Assembly (NCBI GenBank): GCA_040904945.1
Contig: JBBDSM010000075.1
Span: forward strand, 1-7,251
Source: JAWLHJ01 sp040904945
Lineage (GTDB): Bacteria; Gemmatimonadota; Gemmatimonadetes; Longimicrobiales; Gaopeijiaceae
Direction of reading: 5' to 3'
DNA length: 7,251 nt
In this document: positions 6,250-7,251 of the stretch, piece after piece
How the letters are laid out: every line of letters begins with the position of its first letter
Numbering within the stretch: the stretch's first letter is position 1
Program-made: the position numbers and the translations under genes
Notes under the pieces: model-generated
The model's database searches: none
What the model was told of the DNA's origin: nothing
The model's input: the letters and a program-made list of their open reading frames with translations, nothing else

Positions 6250-6941
6250 GTGCTCTGGCGCGCCCGGAGCTCTGCGATCCGCATCTCGAAGTGTCCGCGG
6301 AGCGGATCGCCCTCCTCGAGCCGGTCCCGCGCGCGCTCGTACAGCTGGATGGCACCCGCGACGTTGCCCTGATCGGCGCGGATCCGAGCCGCCGAGGAGA
6401 GCGCCTCGTCGATCTGGAACGAGAGCTCCGACCGATCGGCGATCGTGAGGTAGGTCGCCTCGGCGTCCGCCCAGGCTTCTTCCTCCTCATACGCCTTCGC
6501 GAGCAGCATGGCAGCCTGGAGCTCGATGGGATCGCGCGGGCTGGACCCGATGGGCTCGAGCACGGCCTCGGCCTGCTGCGGCTGACCGCCCCGCAGGTAG
6601 AGGTCACCGAGGAGCAGCCGGGCCTCGCCCTCGTACGCCGTGCTGCCGTAGCGCTCGAGGAACGTCACGAGTTGATCGCGCGCGCCCTGTTCGTCCTGGA
6701 TGGCGATGGACTGGTGGACGGACTCCAGCGACTGGGCGGCCTGCTGGTCGAGCGACCGCCGATAGTTCCCGTAGTAGATCACGCCGGCCACGGCGATCAC
6801 CGCGAGCACCCCCAGCACCGTCATGACCTGCTGGTTGGCCTGAGCCCACTTGCCGAGGTCCAGCACCCGCGCGATGAAGAGATCGTCGGGTTCACCTTCG
6901 CTCTTCTTGTTCCGACTCTGGCCGGGCTGCCGCTTGGACAT
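6246..6941 (-). CDS. Membrane-anchored TPR protein (YfgM / TPR_21-like)
   Basis: The 231-residue product has a charged cytosolic N-terminus (about 1-38, beginning MSKRQPGQSRNKKSEG), one membrane helix near 39-58 (VMTVLGVLAVIAVAGVIYYG), and a helical remainder with TPR-like units. Examples are GEARLLLGDLYLRGGQPQQAEAVLEPI (105-131), AAMLLAKAYEEEEAWADAEATYLTIA (143-168) and ALSSAARIRADQGNVAGAIQLYERA (180-204). This layout is that of the YfgM group, which in E. coli is a bitopic periplasmic TPR protein associated with the Sec translocon and PpiD; a similar chaperone or scaffold role here is inference. The frame is open further upstream, to ATG at 7058, but the extra residues look non-coding and would place the presumed promoter inside the gene, so ATG 6941 is used. 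Its ribosome binding site is weak. It converges on the rlpA operon. Confidence 0.8.
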   Translation of the reverse strand: MSKRQPGQSRNKKSEGEPDDLFIARVLDLGKWAQANQQVMTVLGVLAVIAVAGVIYYGNYRRSLDQQAAQSLESVHQSIAIQDEQGARDQLVTFLERYGSTAYEGEARLLLGDLYLRGGQPQQAEAVLEPIGSSPRDPIELQAAMLLAKAYEEEEAWADAEATYLTIADRSELSFQIDEALSSAARIRADQGNVAGAIQLYERARDRLEEGDPLRGHFEMRIAELRARQST

Positions 6942-6999
6942 GGACGAGGTCCGCTGTGGGTTCGTGAGGGCGCGCCACCGGGTTGGTGAAGCGGCTGAA

Positions 7000-7028
7000 A
7001 AGCTAGGTGTGGGGCCGATCCCGGTCAA
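7000..7028 (-). promoter_or_regulatory. Candidate sigma70-type promoter for the TPR gene
   Basis: On the minus strand TTGACC (7028-7023, five of six matches to the -35 consensus) is followed after exactly 17 bases by TAGCTT (7005-7000), which keeps the conserved first T, A and last T of the -10 box. Transcription would begin near 6993, about 50 bases before the ATG at 6941. This is a pattern match only. Confidence 0.45.
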
Positions 7029-7080
7029 CGAGGGATTGGCATGGCGGCGCGTGGTCACGAGGTTCCGAAACCATACCCTC

Positions 7081-7087
7081 TAAGGAG
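7081..7087 (+). promoter_or_regulatory. Strong ribosome binding site of the DUF423 gene
   Basis: TAAGGAG, a near-perfect Shine-Dalgarno sequence, is 8 bases upstream of ATG 7096 and fixes that start. I could not find a convincing promoter for this gene between 6942 and 7080. Confidence 0.7.
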
Positions 7088-7095
7088 CAAGCTGA

Positions 7096-7251
7096 ATGGA
7101 ACGGCTCTTCCTGGGACTCGGCGCCGCCTTCGCGGGGATCGCCGTCGCGCTCGGCGCATTCGGAGCGCACGCGCTGCGGGCGACGCTGAGCGAGCAGGAC
7201 CTCGCGACGTTCGAGACCGGCGCACGCTACCAGATGTACCACGCCCTCGCG
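7096..7251 (+). CDS. DUF423 family membrane protein (YgdD-like), 5' part
   Basis: Fifty-two codons are present before the window ends. The product begins MERLFLGLGAAFAGIAVALG, a first membrane helix, followed by GAFGAHAL (20-27) and then TGARYQMYHALA (41-52). This order of motifs (GAFGAH, a short loop with an LS motif, then TGxxYQxYHAL) is characteristic of DUF423 (PF04241), small inner-membrane proteins of about 120 residues with four helices and no established function. Roughly the first 40 percent of the usual length is seen. The gene is divergent from the TPR gene, with 154 bases between the two start codons. Confidence 0.88.
   Translation, partial: MERLFLGLGAAFAGIAVALGAFGAHALRATLSEQDLATFETGARYQMYHALA

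Noticed and set aside
6049..6372. Plus-strand open frame of 107 codons after rlpA, preceded by AGGGGAG
   Set aside because: The ribosome-site spacing is only 3 bases, codon use becomes unlike the neighbours after about 15 codons, the last 42 codons are antisense to the TPR gene, and no domain is visible. A short real gene cannot be fully excluded.
6291..6989. Plus-strand open frame of 232 codons opposite the TPR gene
   Set aside because: The minus strand encodes a coherent membrane anchor plus TPR units; the plus-strand product shows no recognisable features.
6942..7058. N-terminal extension of the TPR gene to the ATG at 7058
   Set aside because: The 39 extra residues lack family resemblance, and the best promoter candidate lies within this segment.

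Overview
The window is GC-rich and densely coded, with strong G/C preference at third codon positions. An RlpA-type lipoprotein and a bitopic TPR protein with an apparently periplasmic repeat domain suggest a Gram-negative-type (diderm) bacterium. Gene style and content would fit a Gemmatimonadota-like lineage, but that placement is inference only; no rRNA or other phylogenetic marker is present.

Positions 1-6035 hold one compact plus-strand operon in which every junction is a stop/start overlap. In order: the probable last codons of an upstream gene (ends 35); a large YfhO-family GT-C-type membrane protein (28-2568); an LPG_synthase_TM/UPF0104 (AglD2-like) membrane protein (2565-3494, apparently starting at CTG); a polyprenol-phosphate mannose synthase-like GT2 glycosyltransferase (3487-4212); a class I SAM-dependent methyltransferase (TTG start, 4238-4987); a CYTH/triphosphate tunnel metalloenzyme (4984-5484); and an RlpA-like DPBB lipoprotein without a SPOR domain (5481-6035). 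The first three proteins resemble a cell-envelope glycosylation module: the GT2 enzyme would charge a polyprenyl phosphate with a sugar on the cytoplasmic side, a polytopic protein might help move it across the membrane, and the YfhO-type protein would transfer the sugar outside. The methyltransferase may modify a glycan or lipid. The CYTH enzyme and RlpA have no obvious biochemical link beyond co-transcription.

Positions 6036-6245 separate convergent genes. This stretch is less GC-rich and has no convincing gene or classical terminator, but holds an AT-rich perfect inverted repeat (6135-6150) nested in a larger one, a widely spaced 9-base inverted repeat, and three CCTCAG repeats.

Positions 6246-6941 (minus) encode a membrane-anchored TPR protein resembling the YfgM/TPR_21 group. 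A divergent spacer (6942-7095) holds a good sigma70-type promoter candidate for it and a strong ribosome binding site for a DUF423 (YgdD-like) membrane protein starting at 7096 and cut by the window end.

I see no mobile element, CRISPR array, tRNA or rRNA. Nothing here is clearly a wholly new system. The most noteworthy points are the three-part glycosylation-like module with a PF03706-type protein where a GtrA-type flippase is often found, and the unusual start architecture (CTG start, 10-codon mini-ORF bridging two genes).
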